NCBI GenBank assembly: GCA_041623895.1
Contig: JBFJVZ010000073.1
Location: 1 to 21,699, forward strand
Reading direction: 5' to 3'
Origin: JBFJVZ01 sp041623895
GTDB lineage: Bacteria > Planctomycetota > Planctomycetia > Pirellulales > Pirellulaceae
DNA length: 21,699 nt
A program made the position numbers and the translations under genes. Positions within the stretch are counted from its first letter, which is position 1. Every line of letters starts with the position of its first letter. This document shows, piece after piece, positions 1-7,457 of this stretch. The notes beneath the pieces are model-generated. The model had not been told where the DNA came from and made no database searches. It saw only the letters and a list, made by a program, of their open reading frames with translations.

Positions 1-226
1 AGACAAATTCTCGATTGGCTCCAACCCAGGCCTGCATTCGCTCGCGGAGCTCGCTTTGCTTAGTTTGGGGTATGTAAATTGTCGCCCACTTCGGGGCTAC
101 TAAGCGGGACGCTCTCCTTGTCCTGTCGACACGATGTCGTAGCGGAATTCGAGAGAATTCCGATCCACCGACGCAAGTCTTCCGACTTCCGCTACATGCT
201 TTTGGACCCCAACAGTGGCTGTCCAG
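1..226. repeat. Gene-free stretch with nested inverted repeats
   Basis: No convincing gene lies here; the short reading frames are unsupported. The segment lies immediately downstream of the minus-strand beta-CASP RNase gene. Three perfect hairpins are visible: CGACA/TGTCG at 127-139 with a CGA loop; GGAATTC/GAATTCC at 144-161 with a GAGA tetraloop; and AAGTC/GACTT at 175-188 with a TTCC loop. An outer 9-bp pair, GTAGCGGAA at 139-147 and TTCCGCTAC at 187-195, encloses the last two. It could serve as a 3' end structure or be a REP-like repeat. There is no T-run typical of an intrinsic terminator. Confidence 0.6.
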
Positions 227-1810
227 CTAATCCTTCATCGCCGCGACCAGCTTGCCGATCAGGGCTTTTCGCGTTTTGTCGTCGGCGGTTGTCTCCAGCT
301 GCTCGTCCAGCTGCAGCATGAAGGCGGCATAATCGTTGTACCAGTCGCGCTGAATCTGAGATTCTTCGATCCGTGGCTCCGGCTTGCCTGTGGAGACGGC
401 CGCTGCCCCGGGGACCAATTCAAAACTTTCGTCAAAGCAGGGTGTAAAAATCATTTCGGTGTCGAGTCCTTGTTCGCCGAGCAAATCTCGCAGGGTCGCT
501 CGCGCGTCGTCGTCACCATGGTTCAGAAACAGCCCGCCGGCAAACGGTCCGCGTTCCAGGATCCATTCGATCAGCTCGCCTTGATCGGCATGTGCGGAGT
601 AGTTTCCCAACCGCCGAATTTCGGCAGCGACCCTGTGTTCCTTGCCGTGAATTCGCACCCGTTTGGCGCCGCTGGTGATGATGTGGCCGAGCGTACCCGG
701 AGCCTGATAGCCAACGAATAGGACCGTTGCTTCCTTTCGCCAAATGTTGTTTTTTAAATGATGTTTGATGCGTCCCGCGTTACACATGCCGCTGGCGGAA
801 ATGATGATCGCGCCGCTGGTAACGTTGTTGATCGCCTTGCTCTCTTCCAGACTTTCGACGAGCTGAAAATTACTGTGCCGGAATAACTCGGCGTCATCAA
901 CTTCTACATCTTCCAGCGCCGCGGAATATTTGATGAAGACCTGGGTCACCCTTCTGGCCAGCGGCGAGTCAAGGTAGACCGTCGCGTTTGGAATCTCGCC
1001 GGCGTTCAACAACACAGCGATGTCGTGCAATAATTCCTGGCTCCGCTCGACCGCGAAGGACGGTATGATCACGTTGCCGCCGCGATTGAGCCCGCGGGTT
1101 AATTCATCACGCAATGCTTCACGTCGCTTTTCCAACGTGTAATCATCACGGTCCCGGTCCCCATAAGTGCTCTCGCAAATGATGTAATCGTAGCCTTCCG
1201 GCGCGTCGGGCTCCGGATGAAAGGCTTTTTCTTCAGGACCCAAATCGCCGGAGAACAGCAAGCGTAGCAGCGCGTCCTTTTCGCCCTTGATTTTCAGTTC
1301 CACCGACGCCGATCCAAGCAGATGTCCGGCATTCCAAAGTCGCGCCTCGATACCCGCTGACGGCTCGAACCATTTCTCGTATTCGACCGGTTTCAATTGC
1401 TGGAGTGTTTGTTCGGCGTCGGCGACCGTGTAGATCGGATCGATGGCAGTCAGCCCCTGACGCCGGCGCTTTTTGTTGACTCGTTCGATGTTGTTTTCCT
1501 GGATCCACCCCGAATCGCGGAGCATGAATTCCAACAGGTCGCTCGTGGCGCGGGTACTGTAAATCGGACCTGTGAATCCGGCTTTCGTCAGTTTTGGCAG
1601 CAATCCGGAATGATCAATGTGCGCGTGCGTCAGAATCAAGAACTCCGGCGCTTTCGCATCAAAGGGAAACTCTTCGTAGTTCAACTGCTGGGTGGTTCGA
1701 TTGCCCTGAAAAAGACCACAGTCGATCAAGAATCGGGTGGCTCCGGTTTCGATGTGAGAACACGATCCCGTGACCGTACCGGCAGCGCCGCAGAATGTTA
1801 ATTTCGCCAT
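227..1810 (-). CDS. Beta-CASP metallo-beta-lactamase RNase (CPSF/YSH1-like)
   Basis: This 527-residue protein belongs to the metallo-beta-lactamase family of RNA-processing nucleases; members act as endo- or 5'-3' exoribonucleases in the cytoplasm. The zinc motif HAHIDH is at residues 62-67, with further ligands H163 (AGHLLGS), D189 (FSGDLG) and H431 (LNHGDD). The beta-CASP insertion spans roughly 215-380 and shows SFAVERSQELL, SASGMCNAGRIKHH and FVGYQAPGTLGH. SAHADQ at 405-410 and the region after it form the RMMBL part. There is no N-terminal KH domain of the archaeal type. The acidic C-terminal 50 residues are outside the domain. It starts at ATG 48 bp after the lactonase stop, so co-transcription is possible. 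No Shine-Dalgarno site is evident. Family assignment is firm; the physiological RNA target cannot be read from sequence. Confidence 0.93.
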   Translation of the reverse strand: MAKLTFCGAAGTVTGSCSHIETGATRFLIDCGLFQGNRTTQQLNYEEFPFDAKAPEFLILTHAHIDHSGLLPKLTKAGFTGPIYSTRATSDLLEFMLRDSGWIQENNIERVNKKRRRQGLTAIDPIYTVADAEQTLQQLKPVEYEKWFEPSAGIEARLWNAGHLLGSASVELKIKGEKDALLRLLFSGDLGPEEKAFHPEPDAPEGYDYIICESTYGDRDRDDYTLEKRREALRDELTRGLNRGGNVIIPSFAVERSQELLHDIAVLLNAGEIPNATVYLDSPLARRVTQVFIKYSAALEDVEVDDAELFRHSNFQLVESLEESKAINNVTSGAIIISASGMCNAGRIKHHLKNNIWRKEATVLFVGYQAPGTLGHIITSGAKRVRIHGKEHRVAAEIRRLGNYSAHADQGELIEWILERGPFAGGLFLNHGDDDARATLRDLLGEQGLDTEMIFTPCFDESFELVPGAAAVSTGKPEPRIEESQIQRDWYNDYAAFMLQLDEQLETTADDKTRKALIGKLVAAMKD

Positions 1811-1858
1811 AAAGCAGACAATGGGTGTGTGGAATCGGAGCGTGCCTGCCGTTGGCAG

Positions 1859-2908
1859 CTATCGATCGACAATCAAGACCCACCAAGGACTTGTCCCCGT
1901 TGCCGTTGTGCCAATCAGGTCGAGCGTTCCGTTTGCTTTGATCCGATAGGTTGCAAGTGTAGCGGAATTCTGTCCCGCTGCGATCAGGTATTGTCCGCTG
2001 GGGTCGATGTTAAAGGAACGCGGTGTTTTTTCAGTTTTCGTGTTGGACAAGTATCGCAACCTTCCAGATTCCTCGCCGACGGCATAACAAGAGATGCTGT
2101 CGTGTCCGCGATTGGCAATGTACAAGAGCTTGCCTGAGGGATGCACTTCGATATCCGATGTACTCTTGGTTCCCTGGAATCCTGCCGGTGGAAGACTGGA
2201 CAGAGTCTGGATCGGTCGCAGCGTGCCGGCCGTGGAGTCAAACGCATACGCCGTCACGCTATTGCCCTGCTCATCGCTGCCATAAGCGAAATCTGCGCGG
2301 GGATGAAACCACAAGTGCCGCGGTCCTGTGTTTTCCGGTCGAACAAGTTTTGCCGGCTGATTGGCGGTCAACTTTCCTGTCGCCGCATCAAATCGAAATT
2401 GAAAGATCGCATTGGGACCGGTGTGCGGAACGAACACGAACTTACCGGACCTGTCAGAGACAATCGCGTGAGCCTTGTCGTCGGTGCTAATCGACTGTGA
2501 CCGTTGGCTGATCTTTCCCGTGTCATCAATGGCGTGCACCATCACTTTGCCCGCCCGGTAGTAAGCACTCAACAGATACTTACCCGATCGATCCGTCGCG
2601 ACGTAGGCCGGATCGGCGCCTGCGGCGACTTCGTTGATTTGTCTCAGCGAGCCATCGTCGTTGATCTCAAAGCCGGCAAGATTACCAACCGAGCGCACGG
2701 ATGCGAACAAGTATTTTCCATTTGGGTGAACACACAGCGCGCCGGGACCACCACTGAGTTTGAGATCAGCGGCCGGAGTGAGCTTTCCCTGTTCGTGGTC
2801 ATAGACCGCAATCCGATTCTCGCCCGCGATGGAGACGTACACGAATTGAGCGGCGTCTGCGGCGAGAGGAATGATGACGAGCGATAGCAGGGCAAGCAGG
2901 TGTTTCAT
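1859..2908 (-). CDS. Exported lactonase-family seven-bladed beta-propeller
   Basis: The frame stays open upstream to 3115, but the ATG at 2908 is preferred because it begins a clear Sec signal peptide (MKHLLALLSLVIIPLAADAA) and the upstream part is translated repeat DNA. The 349-residue product has repeated blade motifs such as VHPNGKYLFA, TDRSGKYLLS, SDRSGKFVFV, VHPSGKLLYI and IDPSGQYLIA, typical of the Lactonase (6-phosphogluconolactonase, YkgB/Pgl) fold. Classical Pgl acts in the cytosolic pentose phosphate pathway; an exported copy more likely hydrolyses another lactone or binds a ligand in the periplasm. The leader upstream contains repeat units at 2921-3050. The fold is confident and the substrate unknown. 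Confidence 0.88.
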   Translation of the reverse strand: MKHLLALLSLVIIPLAADAAQFVYVSIAGENRIAVYDHEQGKLTPAADLKLSGGPGALCVHPNGKYLFASVRSVGNLAGFEINDDGSLRQINEVAAGADPAYVATDRSGKYLLSAYYRAGKVMVHAIDDTGKISQRSQSISTDDKAHAIVSDRSGKFVFVPHTGPNAIFQFRFDAATGKLTANQPAKLVRPENTGPRHLWFHPRADFAYGSDEQGNSVTAYAFDSTAGTLRPIQTLSSLPPAGFQGTKSTSDIEVHPSGKLLYIANRGHDSISCYAVGEESGRLRYLSNTKTEKTPRSFNIDPSGQYLIAAGQNSATLATYRIKANGTLDLIGTTATGTSPWWVLIVDR

Positions 2909-2920
2909 AGCAGGTTCCAA

Positions 2921-3050
2921 AGTCGTCGCCCGTTCCGCGGAGTGTCGTCGCCGGCTCGGTCGAACGTGAGTGTCGTCGCCGGCTCGGTCGCACGTGAGTA
3001 TTGTACGCGATGTTTCATCTTTACGTTCGACCGCAGAGCGGGCGACGACT
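2921..3050. repeat. Four-unit repeat cluster, three direct and one inverted
   Basis: Two 28-bp tandem copies lie at 2942-2969 and 2970-2997, differing at one base. A shorter related unit, AGTCGTCGCCCGTTCCGCGG, is at 2921-2940. A related unit in inverted orientation is at 3021-3050, whose reverse complement begins AGTCGTCGCCCGCTCTGCGG and continues TCGAACGT as in the tandem copies. The outer units can pair into a long hairpin. The cluster lies between the glycosylase stop and the lactonase start, ending 12 bases before the lactonase ATG. Confidence 0.8.
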
Positions 3051-3051
3051 G

Positions 3052-3675
3052 TTAGCGGTTGCCCAGGTACAGTTGCCAGACCATTCGGCAGGCGACACTG
3101 CGATAGGGACGCCATGCTTCGGCGCGGCGGAGCACTTTTTCGCTTGAATCATAGTCGCCACCATCCAACTGCATCATGCCTTTGACAAGACCCAGATCTC
3201 CGACCGGCAAAACATCGGGCCGGCACAGCGCCATCATCAGGTAGACGTCCGCCGACCAGTTGCCCAAACCCAATCGCTGCGTGATCAATCCGCGGACTTC
3301 GTCGTCCCCGCGATGTCGCAAGCTGGCGATTTTGAAGCGACGCTCGACCACTTCTTCGGCCAGCGCGATCGCATAACGCGATTTCTGCCGGCTGAATCCG
3401 ACCGCACGAAGACCGTCATCGCCAAGTTCGGATACGCTCTGCGGGGTGATCTTCCCCTCACACGCGATCCTGAGTTTGTCAAAGGTACTCTTGGCGGAAG
3501 CCAGTGAGACTTGCTGTTCCAGAATGATGCGAACAAAGGTGGCAAAGGTCGCCGGTCGCTTCCACAGCGGCGGCGCGCCGTGCAAATCCAGGACGCGGGC
3601 AAGCGAGGGATCAGCCTGCGACAGTTTCTTTGCCACGACAGCGATGTTCTTGGCATTCAACTGCCCGGTCGTCAC
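3052..3675 (-). CDS. HhH-GPD DNA-3-methyladenine glycosylase (AlkA/MAG-like)
   Basis: A 207-residue base-excision-repair glycosylase that would remove alkylated bases such as 3-methyladenine from DNA. The helix-hairpin-helix is LGLGNWSADVYLMMALCRPD (135-154), followed by LPVGDLGLVKG, where D160 matches the catalytic aspartate of AlkA. The segment ILEQQVSLASA (51-61) is the conserved helix of the N-terminal half. It lacks the extra N-terminal domain of E. coli AlkA, as many short family members do. The start is GTG at 3675, whose GTGA overlaps the stop of the oligoendopeptidase gene by 4 bp, indicating translational coupling. There is no iron-sulfur cysteine cluster as in EndoIII/MutY. Substrate range is inferred from family. 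Confidence 0.9.
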   Translation of the reverse strand: MTTGQLNAKNIAVVAKKLSQADPSLARVLDLHGAPPLWKRPATFATFVRIILEQQVSLASAKSTFDKLRIACEGKITPQSVSELGDDGLRAVGFSRQKSRYAIALAEEVVERRFKIASLRHRGDDEVRGLITQRLGLGNWSADVYLMMALCRPDVLPVGDLGLVKGMMQLDGGDYDSSEKVLRRAEAWRPYRSVACRMVWQLYLGNR

Positions 3676-5471
3676 AGCAAACTGTCCAGTTCGTTGGTCA
3701 GATCTGCGAATCGCTGCAGCGTTGTGGCCACCGGTTCGGGCTGGGTCATGTCGACACCCGCGTCTCGCAACAGGTCAAGTGGATCTTTGCTGCAGCCAGC
3801 GGAAAGGAAGGCCAGATAATCGTCCAACTCTTGTTGGCCACCGTCCAGGACTCGGCGGGCAAGTGCAATCGCCGCGCTCATCCCCGTGGCATACTTGTAA
3901 ACGTAAAAAGCACGGTAAAAGTGAGGGATCCGAAAGCATTCCAGTTCCAAGACCTGATCGACAACAAAGTCGCTGCCAAAGTAATCGTTCAACAGTTCGC
4001 GATAGCTGGCGCGGAATGACTTGACCGTCAACGGTTCACCGGCTTCCGCCATTTCGTGCGTCCGTTTCTCGAATTCAGCGAACATTGTTTGCCGGACCAC
4101 GGTGGCGCGAATGCTGTCAAGTTCGTTGTTGATCAGGTAGGCACGCTCATTGTCATCGTCGGCCCCGGCCATCAGATGCTCAGTCAGCAATTGCTCGTTG
4201 AATGTACTGGCAACTTCGGCAACAAAAATCGTGTAGTTGTAATACTCGAACGGCTGGCTTCTGGCGGAATACCAACTGTGCATCGAATGGCCCGCTTCGT
4301 GGGCCAGCGTGAAGACATCGTTCAAAACTTCTTCTTTGAAATTCATCAAAATGTAAGGATCGCCGTCGAACGAACCGCAGCTAAAAGCGCCGCTCTGTTT
4401 TCCCCGATTTGGATATCGGTCAGCCCAGCGGCCTTGCAAACCCTCTTTCAAGGTCCCCGTATATTCCTCGCCCAACGGCGCCAGCGCTTCAATCACGACA
4501 TCGGTCGCCGCGTCCCAATCATGATGCTTCTTGATGTCGCTAAGGATTGGGACATACGTGTCGTAGTGGTGGAGATCGGCAAGCCCCATCTTTCGCCGGC
4601 GTACATCCAGGTAGTGGTGCACGCTAGGCAGCGCCGCGCGGACCGCGGTGATCAAGTTGTCGTAGACATCAACGGGCACATCATCGGGGAACAGAGCTGC
4701 TTGCAGGCTGCTCTCATAATTCCGCGCACGTGCGTAATAGACGTCACGCTGAATACTGCCCGACAGTGTCGCCGCCAAAGTGTTTTCGTGATCAGAAAAT
4801 TGCTCGTAGTATTGTTCAAACGCTTGTCGGCGAATTTTTCGCTCGGGGCAAATCAAGAACTGCTGAAAGGTGGCGTGGGTCAACTCCACCTCACGGCCTT
4901 CTTGATCCGCCAGTTCTCCGAACCGTAGATCGGCATCATTCAGTTGACGAAACGCATTGCTGGCCGCGGCTGCCATTTCACCTTGCATCGCCAGCAAACG
5001 CTCTTCGTTATCGGTCAATGTGTGAGGCCGGTAACGCATCAGCCGCTCTAGTTGCAGCCGAAACAGCTCGACCGCCGGATCCGCCATCAGCTCGGCCATC
5101 CGATCTTCTTCGATCGCCAGTAGTTCGGGACGTATGTAACTGGCGGCTTGGCTGGCGCGAACGGCAAGATTCTGAAATCGCGACTTCATCGCCTGGTAGT
5201 CGCTGTTACTTTGATCTTCGGTTGTCTTCAGAAAGGCGTAAGTCCCCAAACGTTCTGCCGTGCGATCGAAATCGCTATCGAAACGAAGCGCTTCCGCCAA
5301 CATCGTGGCGGATTCGCCCAACCGGCCTCGATACGTCTCGAACGTGCCGATCAGCCCGTCCAGCTTCTCATAATCAGCTTCCCAGGCTTGATCGTCGGAG
5401 TACAAACTGGCGAGGTCCCAGCAATCTTGGGCTGCAACTTCGTTTCGGGACGGCAAGGTAGCAGTGGTCAT
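3672..5471 (-). CDS. pepF: Oligoendopeptidase F (M3 family)
   Basis: A 599-residue cytosolic zinc metallopeptidase of family M3B that cleaves short peptides, typical length for PepF. The active-site motif HEAGH is at 391-395, within TLAHEAGHSMHSW. The downstream ligand is E419 in EVASTFNE, and the family signature GAFSCG lies ahead of it. The helical N-terminal domain (about 100-215) precedes the catalytic M3 domain (about 215-590). The frame extends to a TTG at 5477, but the ATG at 5471 is the better start; neither has a strong Shine-Dalgarno site. No signal peptide is present. The stop overlaps the glycosylase start by 4 bp, so the two genes are likely one transcript. With the M28 enzyme upstream, this suggests a peptide-turnover set. 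Confidence 0.95.
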   Translation of the reverse strand: MTTATLPSRNEVAAQDCWDLASLYSDDQAWEADYEKLDGLIGTFETYRGRLGESATMLAEALRFDSDFDRTAERLGTYAFLKTTEDQSNSDYQAMKSRFQNLAVRASQAASYIRPELLAIEEDRMAELMADPAVELFRLQLERLMRYRPHTLTDNEERLLAMQGEMAAAASNAFRQLNDADLRFGELADQEGREVELTHATFQQFLICPERKIRRQAFEQYYEQFSDHENTLAATLSGSIQRDVYYARARNYESSLQAALFPDDVPVDVYDNLITAVRAALPSVHHYLDVRRRKMGLADLHHYDTYVPILSDIKKHHDWDAATDVVIEALAPLGEEYTGTLKEGLQGRWADRYPNRGKQSGAFSCGSFDGDPYILMNFKEEVLNDVFTLAHEAGHSMHSWYSARSQPFEYYNYTIFVAEVASTFNEQLLTEHLMAGADDDNERAYLINNELDSIRATVVRQTMFAEFEKRTHEMAEAGEPLTVKSFRASYRELLNDYFGSDFVVDQVLELECFRIPHFYRAFYVYKYATGMSAAIALARRVLDGGQQELDDYLAFLSAGCSKDPLDLLRDAGVDMTQPEPVATTLQRFADLTNELDSLL

Positions 5472-5635
5472 TAGCAAAGCTTGTAGGTGGGTACAACGAC
5501 ATCATGCCCGGCAGCATTGTAGCTTTGCAGGCTCGATAAACGTAGCGGCAGTAAACACGGAGCTGCGGCATCTTGACGTACCAGCATTCACGGGGCACCT
5601 CTGGAAGCCACGCCTACCCGCATGAATTGCCGCAA

Positions 5636-5998
5636 CTAGGAGTCACTTTCGTTGAGCAGTTGTTTGCGAAGTTGGTCCTTCCTTCTTTTCTCATAGCGGC
5701 TGGTCCGCAGCGCATCCAGGCCCGCCAGCAAGACGACGGTCAGCAGCGCGAGGGAAATAATCATCCAAGCCGCCACGAAAACTCGCCCCGGTCCGGCGAA
5801 AGCAGCCACAGCCATCAAGACGCCGCAGCCAGCGAATAACAGATGCACGCGGCGGCGCGAACGCATTCGCGTTTTCAGATATTCAGCATCACCCTGGCGG
5901 TCATACGATTCGTTCGGCCAACCGTGACTTTCATGCCACTGCAGCCAGGCGGCAAAAGCCAGGCAAGTCACCGCAAGAATCAATTGGCTCTCAAACAT
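5636..5998 (-). CDS. Small integral membrane protein, function unknown
   Basis: I do not recognise a family. The 120-residue product has three hydrophobic segments: residues 4-20 (LILAVTCLAFAAWL region), 52-70 (VHLLFAGCGVLMAVAAFAG) and 74-95 (VFVAAWMIISLALLTVVLLAGL). Between the first two lies a polar loop (HESHGWPNESYDRQGDAEYL), and the protein ends in a strongly charged tail rich in Arg and Lys (RYEKRRKDQLRKQL). It starts at ATG 20 bp after the M28 peptidase stop, so it is probably the second gene of that transcript. Coding potential is supported by tight spacing and coherent membrane topology. It may assist the membrane-anchored peptidase, but that is only a context guess. Confidence 0.75.
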   Translation of the reverse strand: MFESQLILAVTCLAFAAWLQWHESHGWPNESYDRQGDAEYLKTRMRSRRRVHLLFAGCGVLMAVAAFAGPGRVFVAAWMIISLALLTVVLLAGLDALRTSRYEKRRKDQLRKQLLNESDS

Positions 5999-6018
5999 GT
6001 TGCTTATTCAATCAGGGT

Positions 6019-7131
6019 CTACTGTTCCCCTAACCAATGATGGACGACCCAAACGACCGCCGCAAGTGACTGGCCGCTGCAATTTGCGGGCACGTCCTGT
6101 TCGGTATGCCAGTACGATGGCGCACCAATCCCCGGTCGCGGATAATCAAAATCGATCAAATCGACCGTCGGTATCCGAGCGATTTGATTCAACGGAATAT
6201 GATCATCATCGATCGGTATCGTACGACTGCGGGCAACGAAGGCACGAACGCCTAAGCGATCCGCCGTTTTCCAAATGCTGCGGGCAAGCTGCTTCGCATA
6301 CTTCAAACTGTTCTTTTCATAATAGATCCTCAACTCGCGATCGCCGATCATGTCCAACAAAATGCCAGCTGTGTAGGGAATCGCGGGCGGATTGGCGGCA
6401 TACTTTTCGGCAAAAAATGTTGATCCCAAAAAGTAATCATCGCGACCTTGCTGGAAAACGAATTCTTCTCCGTCAAACAACACCATGTCCACGCCAACAT
6501 CACCGGGCAGATCGTGGATCTGGTTGGCAAGTTCCATCAAACCAGCTGTCCCACTGGCTCCGTCGTTGGCACCCACGAATCTGCCTTTCGGATTGCGAGA
6601 ATCGCGATCCGGATAAGGCCGAGTGTCGTAGTGGGCACACAACAAGAATCGCTTTTCCGCATTCGGCCGCCAGGAAGCAATCAAGTTGCTCATCGAAACA
6701 TCAGAACCATTTTCAGGGTGCCGAATTTGAAAGGTTTGAAACGACACTTGGGCACCACGTTCGCTGAAGAACCCTTTCAACATCTCCTGTTGCCGCCGCA
6801 TGGCTTCGGAGCCTGACGGTCGTGGGCCGAATTCACAGAGACGATTCAAATAGCCGAAGGCACGGTCCGCGTCGTAGCGGGCTGGAATCGCCGCCAGCGT
6901 CGGACTCTGAGGTGTCACCGGACCACGCTGAAAAACACCGGCGCTGGCGGCAATCCAGAAGACACCCAGCAACACGAATGCGAAGCCGATGCCGATCGCC
7001 AGCCATGATCTGGTTGTTTGTTGCCCGCCGTCCCCGCTGCTGGCCGAGTTGAATTCGCGATTTGGACCGCCACGCGACGCCGACTCGTGTCGATGGTGGG
7101 TACCCGTACCGGCTTCCGTTGTTTTCACCAT
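6019..7131 (-). CDS. Membrane-anchored M28 peptidase, glutaminyl-cyclase-like
   Basis: A 370-residue zinc enzyme of the M28 / glutaminyl-peptide cyclotransferase type. After a polar N-terminus of about 41 residues, one transmembrane helix (about 43-66) anchors it, with the catalytic domain predicted outside the cytosol. Key residues follow the QPCT pattern: H168 in LLCAHYDTRPYPD, D190 in GANDGASG, E222-E223 in LFDGEEF, D260 in LLDMIGD and H342 in YWHTEQD. The residues after DGEEF, with FLGSTFFAEK, also resemble human QC. Likely activity is either N-terminal pyroglutamate formation or aminopeptidase cleavage of exported peptides; sequence alone does not settle which. It heads the minus-strand gene set and is divergent from the HlyD cluster. 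Start ATG at 7131. Confidence 0.88.
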   Translation of the reverse strand: MVKTTEAGTGTHHRHESASRGGPNREFNSASSGDGGQQTTRSWLAIGIGFAFVLLGVFWIAASAGVFQRGPVTPQSPTLAAIPARYDADRAFGYLNRLCEFGPRPSGSEAMRRQQEMLKGFFSERGAQVSFQTFQIRHPENGSDVSMSNLIASWRPNAEKRFLLCAHYDTRPYPDRDSRNPKGRFVGANDGASGTAGLMELANQIHDLPGDVGVDMVLFDGEEFVFQQGRDDYFLGSTFFAEKYAANPPAIPYTAGILLDMIGDRELRIYYEKNSLKYAKQLARSIWKTADRLGVRAFVARSRTIPIDDDHIPLNQIARIPTVDLIDFDYPRPGIGAPSYWHTEQDVPANCSGQSLAAVVWVVHHWLGEQ

Positions 7132-7457
7132 TTGTTCATTGTGCCGAATTTGGCAGCATCCGTATCTGGGCCTGATCCAAGAATTTAGCAGTCGTCGACG
7201 GGCGTCAATGCAAGGTTGTTCCGGAAAAACCTTAGCGAACGCCGTGCGGCTGAGCTGGATGAAGGCTGGTTGTTGGTCGTGACGAAGGGATCTTCACTCA
7301 TTGTACCGTATCCGCCCACCACGCTAGCAATGGCCGCGAAGCGGCGTTGTGGACGATGCCGACGATTTGTTACTCGCTGTTTTGGAGCGATCCCTGCAAG
7401 CTCACTTCTTTCTGAATTCGCGGTCTCCGCCGCCACATCCGGGCGGAATCAAACACA
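7132..7457. other. Divergent intergenic region, 326 bp
   Basis: This separates the M28 gene (minus) from the GAF/HlyD gene (plus), so both promoters should lie here, but I see no convincing -35/-10 pair. A hairpin GCCGC-GAA-GCGGC is at 7333-7345; the same stem with a GGA loop recurs at 13325-13337. A 38-codon minus-strand frame (7185-7301) has no recognisable features and may be chance. Otherwise nothing is seen. Confidence 0.5.

Noticed and set aside
2942..2997. CRISPR-like array
   Set aside because: There are only two units directly abutting without spacers and no cas genes nearby.
2909..3115. N-terminal extension of the lactonase to 3115
   Set aside because: The extra 69 residues are translated from the repeat cluster and precede a perfect signal peptide starting at 2908.
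4056..4928. A 290-codon plus-strand frame inside the oligoendopeptidase gene
   Set aside because: It is antisense to a firm family match with intact catalytic motifs and shows no recognisable domain; long antisense frames are expected at this GC content.
7185..7301. A 38-codon minus-strand frame upstream of the M28 gene, possible leader peptide
   Set aside because: It has no Shine-Dalgarno site, signal or repeat of regulatory codons; chance is sufficient.
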